From a virus: a DNA stretch of 21,373 nt. Position numbers and translations under genes: made by a program. The stretch lies in the IMG/VR virus record IMGVR_UViG_3300020404_001042, positions 1-21,373 of that record; one strand, given 5' to 3'. Below the pieces are notes generated by a model that searched no databases, had not been told where the DNA came from, and saw only the letters and a program-made list of their open reading frames with translations. This document shows, piece by piece, positions 14,789-21,373 of the stretch. Position 1 is the stretch's first letter, and every line of letters begins with the position of its first letter.

Positions 14789-15040
14789 TTATCTGAAAGG
14801 AGATGTTTTTCTTTTTACGTCTTTCAATTTTAAAGCTTTATTTACATTTATGTTATTTATATTATTCAGGTCGTCTACTATATCTCTTAAAACTTGTACC
14901 TCTGCGGTTAGTTTTTGATTCTCTTCTGATAAATCATCTATAATAGTTTTCTGATTTAATACAAATCTACTTAATACTTTAAGTTGGACCTCTCCTAGTT
15001 CATCTGAAAGTATTTTATTTTCCCAAAATTTCCATTTCAT
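14789..15040 (-). CDS. Small leucine-zipper-like protein (83 residues)
   Basis: Residues about 28-60 form a strong coiled coil with leucines exactly seven apart at L37, L44, L51 and L58, and I33/I34, V48 and V55 near the other core position. The N-terminus is aromatic and basic (MKWKFWENK) and the C-terminus basic (KLKDVKRKTSPFR). Its ATG overlaps the stop of the upstream 249-residue gene (TAATG), so translation is probably coupled. Like the 67-residue gene, it sits between fibre genes. No family recognised. A virion adaptor or trimerisation peg seems more likely than a DNA-binding zipper, but the basic tails leave the second possibility open. Confidence 0.75.
   Translation of the reverse strand: MKWKFWENKILSDELGEVQLKVLSRFVLNQKTIIDDLSEENQKLTAEVQVLRDIVDDLNNINNINVNKALKLKDVKRKTSPFR
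14854..14861 (-). promoter_or_regulatory. Exact TATAAATA upstream of the 495-residue fibre gene
   Basis: The transcribed strand has a perfect T4 late consensus within the 83-residue gene, 81 bases before the ATG of the 495-residue gene. It lies in a run of Asn/Ile codons (NNINNINVN), which tends to create such octamers, so confidence is moderate to low. Confidence 0.35.
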
Positions 15041-15789
15041 TAATAAGTTCCACCATCTAAATCACCAAAGTCAACGTCGTTATCTGTGACTATCATTACC
15101 TGACCGTTAGACCCGGTTTTAAAATCCATTGTGCTTGAGTTAGCTGAAGCTAAGACTGCATTAGCAGTAAAGCTAGTAACTCCGGTACCACCATCTTTCA
15201 CTTCCAGAGGTGCTGATAAACTAGTTATAGTTGCATTAACTAAATTAGCATTGCTTAAGCTTGCTCCGCTAAAACCAGTATTACCATTATATTTAGCTCC
15301 TGAAATAAAGATACCTTTACCAGCAGTTACACCTGAAGGTAAATTAGTTCCTATAAAATGAAGTACGCCTGATTGATAATCAAAATACCATTCATCGCTA
15401 TTTCCTGAGCCAGTTTCAAATAGTTGTGTTCCGTTAGAAGCAGGATTACCTGATCCTGCTGTATCAACATATACTTTTAATTGATATGTTGCTCCAAAAG
15501 AAGAAGGTACCCAATTTGTTATATTTGACTTCCATGTACGTCTAGCAGTAGACGTAACATCTTCTGTTGTTGCTTGTTCTGTATATATTATTAATGGACC
15601 TGTATTTGCTCCAGGTTGAGTGCTTGGAATACTTCCTGCGTCAGTCCATATAGTAGAAGGTTTTATTATAAATTCAGATACAATAGATTCGTTAGGAGCT
15701 TTCTTATTTGCATTAGTGTCGGTTTTAACTTTACTAAATCCTATCTTCTTCCAGAGTAAATCAACTTTTTGTGTATCTGATATTGCCAT
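15040..15789 (-). CDS. Virion structural protein of the marine T4-like cluster (249 residues)
   Basis: The N-terminus MAISDTQKVDLLWKKIGF followed by SKVKTDTNANKKAPNES is a segment I recognise as conserved in marine T4-like structural clusters. Residues 40-165 look like a single beta-sandwich (TRRTWKSNITNW-type strand, EWYFDYQSGVLHFIGTNLP, GKGIFISG). Residues 195-215 have the KDGGTGVTSFTANAVL motif frequent in fibre shafts, and the end is QVMIVTDNDVDFGDLDGGTY. The C-terminal DGGTY is shared with the 495-residue protein. It probably links the baseplate to distal fibre parts. TAATG junctions at both ends suggest coupling with the 1129-residue gene before it and the coiled-coil gene after it. Exact location in the virion is unknown. 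Confidence 0.85.
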   Translation of the reverse strand: MAISDTQKVDLLWKKIGFSKVKTDTNANKKAPNESIVSEFIIKPSTIWTDAGSIPSTQPGANTGPLIIYTEQATTEDVTSTARRTWKSNITNWVPSSFGATYQLKVYVDTAGSGNPASNGTQLFETGSGNSDEWYFDYQSGVLHFIGTNLPSGVTAGKGIFISGAKYNGNTGFSGASLSNANLVNATITSLSAPLEVKDGGTGVTSFTANAVLASANSSTMDFKTGSNGQVMIVTDNDVDFGDLDGGTY

Positions 15790-18700
15790 TATGATATCTC
15801 TAATTTAGTTAAACTTTGACCGCTACTTAATCCTACAGAAACTAATATTTGATTATTAGTAGAAGTAGATGCGTTCTGATCACCTAGTGTTAAAGTGAAT
15901 GAATCATTACTATAACTTGTGCCTGATAGTATTCTATCACCTGAGGTAAATGCACATCCATCTGATCCATTACCACCATTACCTGTATCGGACCCTGGTG
16001 TACCTGCTCCACCATAAGTTACTCCAGCATTAACCCAACCGTTTAACCCAGAGGCGTTATCTATACTTGTGCCTGGTGCTGCTATATGAAATGAGGCTAC
16101 AGTACCAGTTAAAGTAACATTAAAGTTTGCTACGTTTGTTCTTTTAAATGCAAATCTAAAGTATTGAACTCCAGATCTACCAGTATTTAGGTCTGGCCCA
16201 ACCGGTAAATATCCTGAAGAATAATCTACTACATTATGAGCTAATGTTCCGTACCTTTGAATAGCTTCGTCAGTTCCAGCGACAGTAACTGCGCCAGTCC
16301 AAGCATTGTTAACATAATAGTCCACGTTATTAGCAAAGGTAGGAGTAGCATTAGTTGAACTAAAGTTAGATAATCTTTTGCCGTCCGTATCATATGTTGC
16401 TCCTAAGCTGTCTGATACTGGTATTGCATCTTCTCTTACTCCAGATGAATTACCATTATATACAGCTACTTTAGTATTTGCGTATTGTAGAGAAGTTCCT
16501 GTACCATTAACATTTTCCATATTCATGGCAAAGCCTTCTACTCTTCTTCCTCCACCATTAACTGCAATTTGGAATGTTTCTATACTAACATTAGCACCTA
16601 CTCCAGTATTAGCTTTAGGATAACCAGATGCTAGAGTTGATGAAGGTAAAATTGAATAACCTTTAGTTTGATTTGCAAATGCATTACCACTATCTCCTTC
16701 TATATTAGTACCGTTAGAAATATTAAATGGAGTAGAATCATTTTTATAAAATTGCCCTGCTACATTGCTTACTAAAGCACCTACTACATTAAGAGATGCA
16801 TCATTAGTATAATAAGGTACGCCTGAAACATATGCTAAAGTACCTGCAGAGTTCTGTGTCAAGGTAGTTCCATTAAAGTTCATTACTGGAGTACCTGTTA
16901 AATTATCTTTAGCAAATTCTAATACGGAAGTATTACCAGTAGCCGAATGGCTTAATTTATAAGTATGAGAACCTGTTGCTAAAGAAGACTTGTTTATTCT
17001 AGCTCTAAAGCCAGAATATAATCCAGGAGCATAAATTCTATTTCCTGATGAGACGCTTGAACCGTCATTACCAAAATTATAGAAGTCTAGCTCATCTACT
17101 ATAGTTAGAGCGTTATTTGATCCTGTATCGTCTCCAGATGTAAATGAGATAGAGCCGTCAACTGAACCATCAACTATAGCAGATAAAGAACCTGCTCCTG
17201 CATTATAAACCACTTGTGAATTAGCTTCACCTGATGTTTGAATGCTACCTGTTGTAGTGTATCTAGTTACTGAATCTCCTGCAGCGAATGAGCCTTCAGA
17301 TGTATTATTAATAAACCCTGAAGCTAATCTAGGAGAAGAACCTACTGAACTAGAAGTTAGTGTTAATGTTTTACTTGAGAGCCCCTCTGGAGCTGCTATA
17401 CCAGTATTGAATACCTTAATTGTCTTTGTCGCTATATCAGGTATTGCTGCTGGGTTAGCTGTTGAATGTGAATTAATTGAAAATGTTATTGTGTTTGTTG
17501 ATGAACCTGTTCCGGTAGTATACGTATGGGATAATCTTCCTCCCTGAGTACCACCTGCAACAGAAGTATTAGCAATGGCTGAAGTATCTCCATCACCCCA
17601 GTTAACAAAGAAAGTAGCTACTACATCATTAGCATTAGTAGTTTCATTATCTAAATATATTACTTGATTAATATTAGCTTCTGTAATCTCTGATCCGCCT
17701 GACGAAGCATCAAATATATCAAAGTCAGCATTAGGATCACCTGTAAATAAAGTAATTAAATCCGTAGCTGTTGTTGTTGCATTATTTCCTTCACCTAATG
17801 CATTAGTATTTCTAGCAGTGACTACAACATCAAATGGTGAACTAGCATTATTAGTATAGGTATGAGTAGGGGTAGCGTCTGTAGTATTATTTGTATAGTT
17901 CCCATCACCCCAAGCAATATCATATCTATCAGCATTACCTACTACACCAATAGTTAATGTACTTGTTAAAGGTGCTCCACCAGTATTACCTGAATTACAA
18001 GTTACAGTTACGTCTCTTACATAAGTATTTTGATATACATTAAACATTACTTCATTTAATGAGTCAACGGCATCTGCAACTGATGTAGTGTTTGCTATAG
18101 ATGTTACTGCACCTTCTATATTCCCAGAACCTGAGCCATTTGCAAAGACTCCATCTGTTGGTGCTCCTATTTGTGTTGTATTACCAGTAGTACTTACACC
18201 AGCAATTTGAGTATCAACATAATTTTTATTTGCCACTTGGGAAGCAGCTGCTGGATCAGATGCAACAGTTATCTGATTAGCATAAACATGTTTATAATTA
18301 TTAGTTGTTGAACCTAGATCATATGTTACATTATCAGAAGGAATAATACTTGTATTAACAGTTGCTCCTAATGATATTACATCACCACCATCACCAAGTT
18401 GTATACTTGAACCTCTTAAAATAAAGTCGCCGTTAACTGTTAAGTTATTAGAAATGGATAAATCATTAGCATGCAATGTACCAGTTAAGGTCATTACTGT
18501 TGAATTGGCAGCTATAATTTGAGGTTCATGAACTCTAACAGTTGAGCCCATACCAGAATGATTACCACAATAGTAAAATAATCTAGTCGGAGCATCTGCT
18601 TCTAAAGATACTATTGAATAAGAACCTGCTTGTCCAGGTGTTCCTACTGAAGTAATTCCTGTAGTAAATTCTGAACCACCACCATGAGTTCCATCTGAAG

Positions 18701-19178
18701 TCTCACTAAATTTAAGAGGATGATTAGCATTAGAATTATCTGAAGTATCAAAGTAATATTTTATACCAGGTAATAATCTGAATACTTGCTGAGCAGTTCC
18801 ATCTATAGCATATTTGTTTCCACCTGAACTTACAACAGTAACTGTATGCTTAAAGCCTTGAAAAGCAGCTTCGGTAATTGATAGGTTAGGTAAAGTAGCA
18901 TTAGTACTTATTACTATATTATTAACCGTTGCAGTACCGTCAACTGTGAGAGCAACTGTTTTAAGATCGTCTACGAAAGATGAAGCATTAACTACTATTG
19001 CTTGATTAGCTGTTAATGTCCCAGGTGTCCTTTGACCTGCGATAGGTACTCCTACGTTAGCAACTGAACTACCTACGTATAGAATATTACCATTAGTAGT
19101 AAATGCTAATTCACCAAATGAAATATTTGCAAACGCGTTTACGGATTGCGAACGTTTTATCTGAATTAAATCGGACAT
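15789..19178 (-). CDS. Large modular tail protein with cupredoxin-like and PKD-like domains (1129 residues)
   Basis: Residues 1-50 (LIQIKRSQSVNAF, FGELAFTTNG, ILYVGSS) are the shared N-terminal domain. Residues 110-218 form a cupredoxin-like domain with H153 (NANHPLKF) and C204, H207, M210 (YYCGNHSGMGS). Residues 300-325 (SDPAAASQVANKNYVDTQI) match a common phage fibre motif. Two PKD-like beta-sandwiches follow: about 385-455 (WGDG at 423-426, HTY at 439-441) and 482-570 (WGDG at 527-530, HTY at 551-553). Residues about 600-1129 are unrecognised beta-rich sequence ending in ILVSVGLSSGQSLTKLEIS, with a Gly-rich NGGNGSDGC segment near 1067-1075. PKD-like folds often extend or bind surface glycans, so a receptor-contacting fibre is plausible. 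GAGG 8 bases upstream supports the start, which overlaps the previous stop as TAATG. Confidence 0.85.
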   Translation of the reverse strand: MSDLIQIKRSQSVNAFANISFGELAFTTNGNILYVGSSVANVGVPIAGQRTPGTLTANQAIVVNASSFVDDLKTVALTVDGTATVNNIVISTNATLPNLSITEAAFQGFKHTVTVVSSGGNKYAIDGTAQQVFRLLPGIKYYFDTSDNSNANHPLKFSETSDGTHGGGSEFTTGITSVGTPGQAGSYSIVSLEADAPTRLFYYCGNHSGMGSTVRVHEPQIIAANSTVMTLTGTLHANDLSISNNLTVNGDFILRGSSIQLGDGGDVISLGATVNTSIIPSDNVTYDLGSTTNNYKHVYANQITVASDPAAASQVANKNYVDTQIAGVSTTGNTTQIGAPTDGVFANGSGSGNIEGAVTSIANTTSVADAVDSLNEVMFNVYQNTYVRDVTVTCNSGNTGGAPLTSTLTIGVVGNADRYDIAWGDGNYTNNTTDATPTHTYTNNASSPFDVVVTARNTNALGEGNNATTTATDLITLFTGDPNADFDIFDASSGGSEITEANINQVIYLDNETTNANDVVATFFVNWGDGDTSAIANTSVAGGTQGGRLSHTYTTGTGSSTNTITFSINSHSTANPAAIPDIATKTIKVFNTGIAAPEGLSSKTLTLTSSSVGSSPRLASGFINNTSEGSFAAGDSVTRYTTTGSIQTSGEANSQVVYNAGAGSLSAIVDGSVDGSISFTSGDDTGSNNALTIVDELDFYNFGNDGSSVSSGNRIYAPGLYSGFRARINKSSLATGSHTYKLSHSATGNTSVLEFAKDNLTGTPVMNFNGTTLTQNSAGTLAYVSGVPYYTNDASLNVVGALVSNVAGQFYKNDSTPFNISNGTNIEGDSGNAFANQTKGYSILPSSTLASGYPKANTGVGANVSIETFQIAVNGGGRRVEGFAMNMENVNGTGTSLQYANTKVAVYNGNSSGVREDAIPVSDSLGATYDTDGKRLSNFSSTNATPTFANNVDYYVNNAWTGAVTVAGTDEAIQRYGTLAHNVVDYSSGYLPVGPDLNTGRSGVQYFRFAFKRTNVANFNVTLTGTVASFHIAAPGTSIDNASGLNGWVNAGVTYGGAGTPGSDTGNGGNGSDGCAFTSGDRILSGTSYSNDSFTLTLGDQNASTSTNNQILVSVGLSSGQSLTKLEIS

Positions 19179-19396
19179 TAGGTTACCTCACCACCATCTA
19201 TACCACCTCTTGCTGAGGCTACAGAAACAGGTACAAATGTATTAGATGAAGAGTTATAAGCAAGTACTTCACCGTTTGCTACAGTTTGATAATTAATATT
19301 TAAACCAGTTATATCTGTTGTCGCTGTTTGGTTTTTTATTATCTTTGTAACAATAGGAGTTGATGAAGATTGAATTGTTGCAACTGTATTAGCCAT
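19178..19396 (-). CDS. Small structural protein with fibre-type C-terminus (72 residues)
   Basis: Residues 40-60 (NGEVLAYNSSSNTFVPV) carry the 'G-x-V-L-x-Y ... F-x-P' strand pair seen in many phage fibre and baseplate proteins. The C-terminus GGIDGGEVT resembles the DGGTY tails of two neighbouring fibre proteins. The N-terminal half is Thr/Ser/Ile-rich and has no recognised domain. It sits in a chain of TAATG junctions with the genes on both sides, so it is probably translated in step with them and incorporated in the same sub-assembly. Real-gene status is supported by length-independent motif similarity and packing. Precise role unknown. Confidence 0.75.
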   Translation of the reverse strand: MANTVATIQSSSTPIVTKIIKNQTATTDITGLNINYQTVANGEVLAYNSSSNTFVPVSVASARGGIDGGEVT

Positions 19397-19731
19397 TAGT
19401 ATGTTATCTCCGGAGAAACAGTTACTTGACCTTGTAATACTCTATTAACTGTAGAGCCACCTCCTAAAGAAACTTCAACATCATACATGTAACGTCCAGG
19501 AGGAATTGCTCCAGTAGTGGAGTTATTAGCTGAAAGAGTTAAAATTCCGTTTATTGGATCAGTAGCAGAAGCACTGATAGTGTAAGAAGTATTTGAAGAC
19601 CAGTGTTTACGAATTGAACAATTCGCATCGTAACCAGTTAAATTAAATACTGCTCCATTAGCTTGTGTGACTGTAACAGCCAAAGAAAAGTCAGAACCTT
19701 TATCTATTATAATATTTGCGCGCGTAGCCAT
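19396..19731 (-). CDS. Ig-like beta-sandwich baseplate/fibre protein, BppU-N-like (111 residues)
   Basis: The whole protein reads as one Ig-like sandwich. It opens ANIIIDKGSDFSLAVTV and continues with NLTGYDANCSIRKHWSS, DPINGILTLSANNSTTGAIP, PGRYMYDVEVSLGGG and VLQGQVTVSPEITY. The order 'G-x-D-F ... L-T-G-Y-x-A ... I-R-K ... G-x-x-x-Y-D-V ... G-x-V-x-V-x-P' resembles the N-terminal domain of phage upper-baseplate BppU-type proteins. Such domains often anchor fibres to baseplates. It is the first gene of the structural chain and has AGAGG ahead of its ATG. The 47-base gap upstream is the only non-coding gap near this end of the cluster. Domain call is by pattern only. Confidence 0.75.
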   Translation of the reverse strand: MATRANIIIDKGSDFSLAVTVTQANGAVFNLTGYDANCSIRKHWSSNTSYTISASATDPINGILTLSANNSTTGAIPPGRYMYDVEVSLGGGSTVNRVLQGQVTVSPEITY

Positions 19732-19778
19732 TTACACCTCTATTTTAAGTATATTTAGGCTATTTTAAAACGAGGGTA

Positions 19779-20621
19779 CTACGCTTCTTCTATTTCTTCA
19801 CATAGATCTTCCCAGATCATTCTATCTGGAATAACAGTTGATAAAGTAAACCTATTACTTTCTGCATAAGCACTATGCCAGCAGGCAGTTTCACTATCAG
19901 CTAAAATAGGAGTAGTATATGTTTGCTCACTCCTACCATACTTTCCTTTTAACTTATCTTCCCACTTATTAGGATCTGAAATAGTATCATAAAATATACC
20001 AGCTCTAGCCACCCAACCAGGCTTATCTTTATATTCTATTATCTCTCCTTCATCATAAGTATAGAACGATCCCTTACCAACTTTATTATAATGTAATAAG
20101 ATATTATGACCAGGTGCATTACCATTATGATGCCAAGGAATATGGGCTCCAGGAATATAAAAAGCACATAATGCCATTGCTGAACCACCCAACCATTTAG
20201 CTGAGATATCATATACCATATCTCTAAGCCATGCAAAGTCTTCTTCATGATCTGTCCATAATTTTTTACCAGTTAAAAAAGGTTCTAAGTTAGGAAAGCC
20301 TTTTGTTTCATGATGTAAAGGTCCTAGTTCTCTCATAAGTTTCATTTGATATTCTAAATATTCTCTACCAACAGGACTCATTTGTCCCTCTTTAAGAGTA
20401 TCATTCATACTCCATGGTAGTATATCCCAATGTGGGCTAGCTACATAAGGGTCATCTTTAGACTGTTCTTTTCTTATTGCAGGACATTTAAAGTCCCACT
20501 CTTCTTTTAACTTTCTATCTAGTAAAGTTTTATTTTCAAATATCTCATCTACTTTAATTGCTAAAGCATCTAATTTTTCTATAAGTTCTGGATTTTTTAA
20601 TTCCAAAGTTTGCATTTTCAT
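19779..20621 (-). CDS. Putative 2-oxoglutarate/Fe(II) oxygenase-like protein (280 residues)
   Basis: The C-terminal half looks like a double-stranded beta-helix. YIPGAHIPWHHNGNAPGHN (residues 155-173, with H164/H165) is followed by a LLHYNKVGKGSFYTYDEG strand pair and by CWHSAYAESNRFTLSTVI with H249 and R257. These could be the proximal His, distal His and 2-oxoglutarate-binding Arg. The usual acidic ligand of HxD appears to be Asn166, or absent as in aspartyl/asparaginyl beta-hydroxylases. That could mean altered or lost chemistry. The N-terminal half is helical and unrecognised. It overlaps the upstream glycosyltransferase by ATGA and has a strong GGAGG site, so the two are coupled. The substrate may be a sugar or a virion protein; this is unknown. 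Confidence 0.55.
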   Translation of the reverse strand: MKMQTLELKNPELIEKLDALAIKVDEIFENKTLLDRKLKEEWDFKCPAIRKEQSKDDPYVASPHWDILPWSMNDTLKEGQMSPVGREYLEYQMKLMRELGPLHHETKGFPNLEPFLTGKKLWTDHEEDFAWLRDMVYDISAKWLGGSAMALCAFYIPGAHIPWHHNGNAPGHNILLHYNKVGKGSFYTYDEGEIIEYKDKPGWVARAGIFYDTISDPNKWEDKLKGKYGRSEQTYTTPILADSETACWHSAYAESNRFTLSTVIPDRMIWEDLCEEIEEA

Positions 20622-21373
20622 ACAGGATTCCCTCCAGGCCCCATACCAGGTTGAAACTCATCTTCTTTATGTAATCCAGGAGTTTTATCCATTAAGGGTC
20701 TATTTACAGGATGGTGTTTAATTATAGGAGTTAAGCCGCCATGAGAGCGTTCATCCATATAATGGTTCCAATTCCATCTTAACATTTTATGTTTATTATT
20801 ATTTTCTACTTCTTGTATTTTAAGATCGGGTATTAATTTCTGATGTATCCACCACCAAGTAAATTGATCCCATGCTCTATTCTTAAAAAATATTTCAGGA
20901 TGGTCATTCCAAAATTTATCATTGCAGTTTATATTTAAATACTCTGTCCACCAAAGCTTCATAGCTTCTATTGAATTAGGATGCTTATCATTATTCCACC
21001 ATAAGAAAAAACCACCATGATATCTTAAATGTCTTTCCTTATCATTATCACGTACTTCATTTTCACCATCTTCTGTATAGATTGCTGTAGTAGAACCTGT
21101 ATGAGGGTCTATTACAGTAAAAGAACAATCATGATCATCATCTAATAAATCAAAGACTCTATTTATTTCTTCATCTACTATTTCCATATCAGCATCTAGA
21201 TAGCATGTTTTCTCAAACGGTGTATGTTGCAATGCCCATAATTTAGATCTTACGCTTATAGGGAAACCATCACTAACTACTTTTACTACTGAATCTAATC
21301 TTTCAAATTCTTCTACCCATTCAGGATGGCAAGCAACCATAACTTTAGGGTCGTCATAATAATCTTCTAAGCT
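20618..21373 (-). CDS. GT-A-type glycosyltransferase, 5' end outside the window
   Basis: The reading frame remains open to the last base: 11 more codons (SLEDYYDDPKV) precede the first internal ATG at 21338-21340. That ATG has no ribosome site, so the gene starts beyond the window. A central strand ends in the DxD metal/nucleotide-sugar motif (CYLDADMEI). Later motifs RYHGGFFLWWNN and RAWDQFTWWW (an acceptor-side 'DQ' motif) fit GT8-like or related GT-A transferases. The C-terminus is Gly/Pro-rich (FQPGMGPGGNPV). It would move a sugar from a nucleotide donor to an unknown acceptor. Its partner is the oxygenase-like gene it overlaps. The missing N-terminus should hold the first nucleotide-binding strand. 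Confidence 0.75.
   Translation of the reverse strand, partial: SLEDYYDDPKVMVACHPEWVEEFERLDSVVKVVSDGFPISVRSKLWALQHTPFEKTCYLDADMEIVDEEINRVFDLLDDDHDCSFTVIDPHTGSTTAIYTEDGENEVRDNDKERHLRYHGGFFLWWNNDKHPNSIEAMKLWWTEYLNINCNDKFWNDHPEIFFKNRAWDQFTWWWIHQKLIPDLKIQEVENNNKHKMLRWNWNHYMDERSHGGLTPIIKHHPVNRPLMDKTPGLHKEDEFQPGMGPGGNPV

Noticed and set aside
14854-15040. Leucine-zipper protein considered as a transcription factor.
   Set aside because: There is no clear basic DNA-contact region directly before the heptads, and the gene sits in a structural chain. A virion role is more likely.
17242-17547. Plus-strand open frame of 101 codons with hydrophobic composition.
   Set aside because: It mirrors the 1129-residue gene; no ribosome site, and all real genes run the other way.
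20039-20248. Minus-strand frame of 69 codons resembling a membrane peptide.
   Set aside because: It is a shifted frame within the oxygenase-like gene, without its own ribosome site.

Overview
The window is a stretch of a tailed-phage genome, almost certainly a marine T4-like myovirus. It is visibly AT-rich and tightly packed, and every gene is on the minus strand. No gap between genes exceeds about 65 bases, and I see no tRNA, rRNA, CRISPR array, transposon or host gene. Read in the direction of transcription (from high to low coordinates), the second half carries the T4 core order 13-14-15-16-17-18-19-20, which identifies the lineage. The host cannot be fixed from these genes. The fibre-protein style resembles that of phages of marine cyanobacteria and SAR11, but no photosynthesis or other host-linked gene is present.

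Region 1 (21373 to 19779) holds the end of a GT-A-type glycosyltransferase, cut by the window edge, followed with an ATGA overlap by a probable 2-oxoglutarate/Fe(II) oxygenase-like protein. Region 2 (19731 to 7613) is about 12 kb of virion-structural genes. They are mostly beta-rich, Ser/Thr/Asn/Gly-rich fibre or baseplate-decoration proteins built from shared modules. These include a common N-terminal 'KRS...GELA' domain, a common C-terminal 'DGGTY' tail, a 62-residue tandem repeat, a duplicated module of about 100 residues, PKD-like domains, and two copies of a cupredoxin-like domain with what looks like a full type 1 copper ligand set. Two small coiled-coil genes lie between the fibre genes. 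Region 3 (7611 to 1) is the conserved assembly block: neck (gp13, gp14), tail completion (gp15), terminase (gp16, gp17), tail sheath (gp18), tail tube (gp19) and the start of the portal (gp20).

Regulation looks T4-late-like. Octamers matching (N/T)ATAAATA lie on the coding strand at useful distances upstream of gp16, gp18, the 1315-residue fibre gene and the 495-residue fibre gene. A GC-rich hairpin separates gp19 from gp20, an AT-rich hairpin sits in front of gp18, and a perfect 16-base palindrome covers the ribosome binding site of the 333-residue gene. Many junctions are TAATG or short overlaps, which suggests translational coupling.

The most interesting content is in region 2. The cupredoxin-like cassette in two different tail proteins, with ligand spacing like that of amicyanin, is the strongest candidate for unusual biology. 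The modular shuffling of fibre parts across adjacent genes is next.
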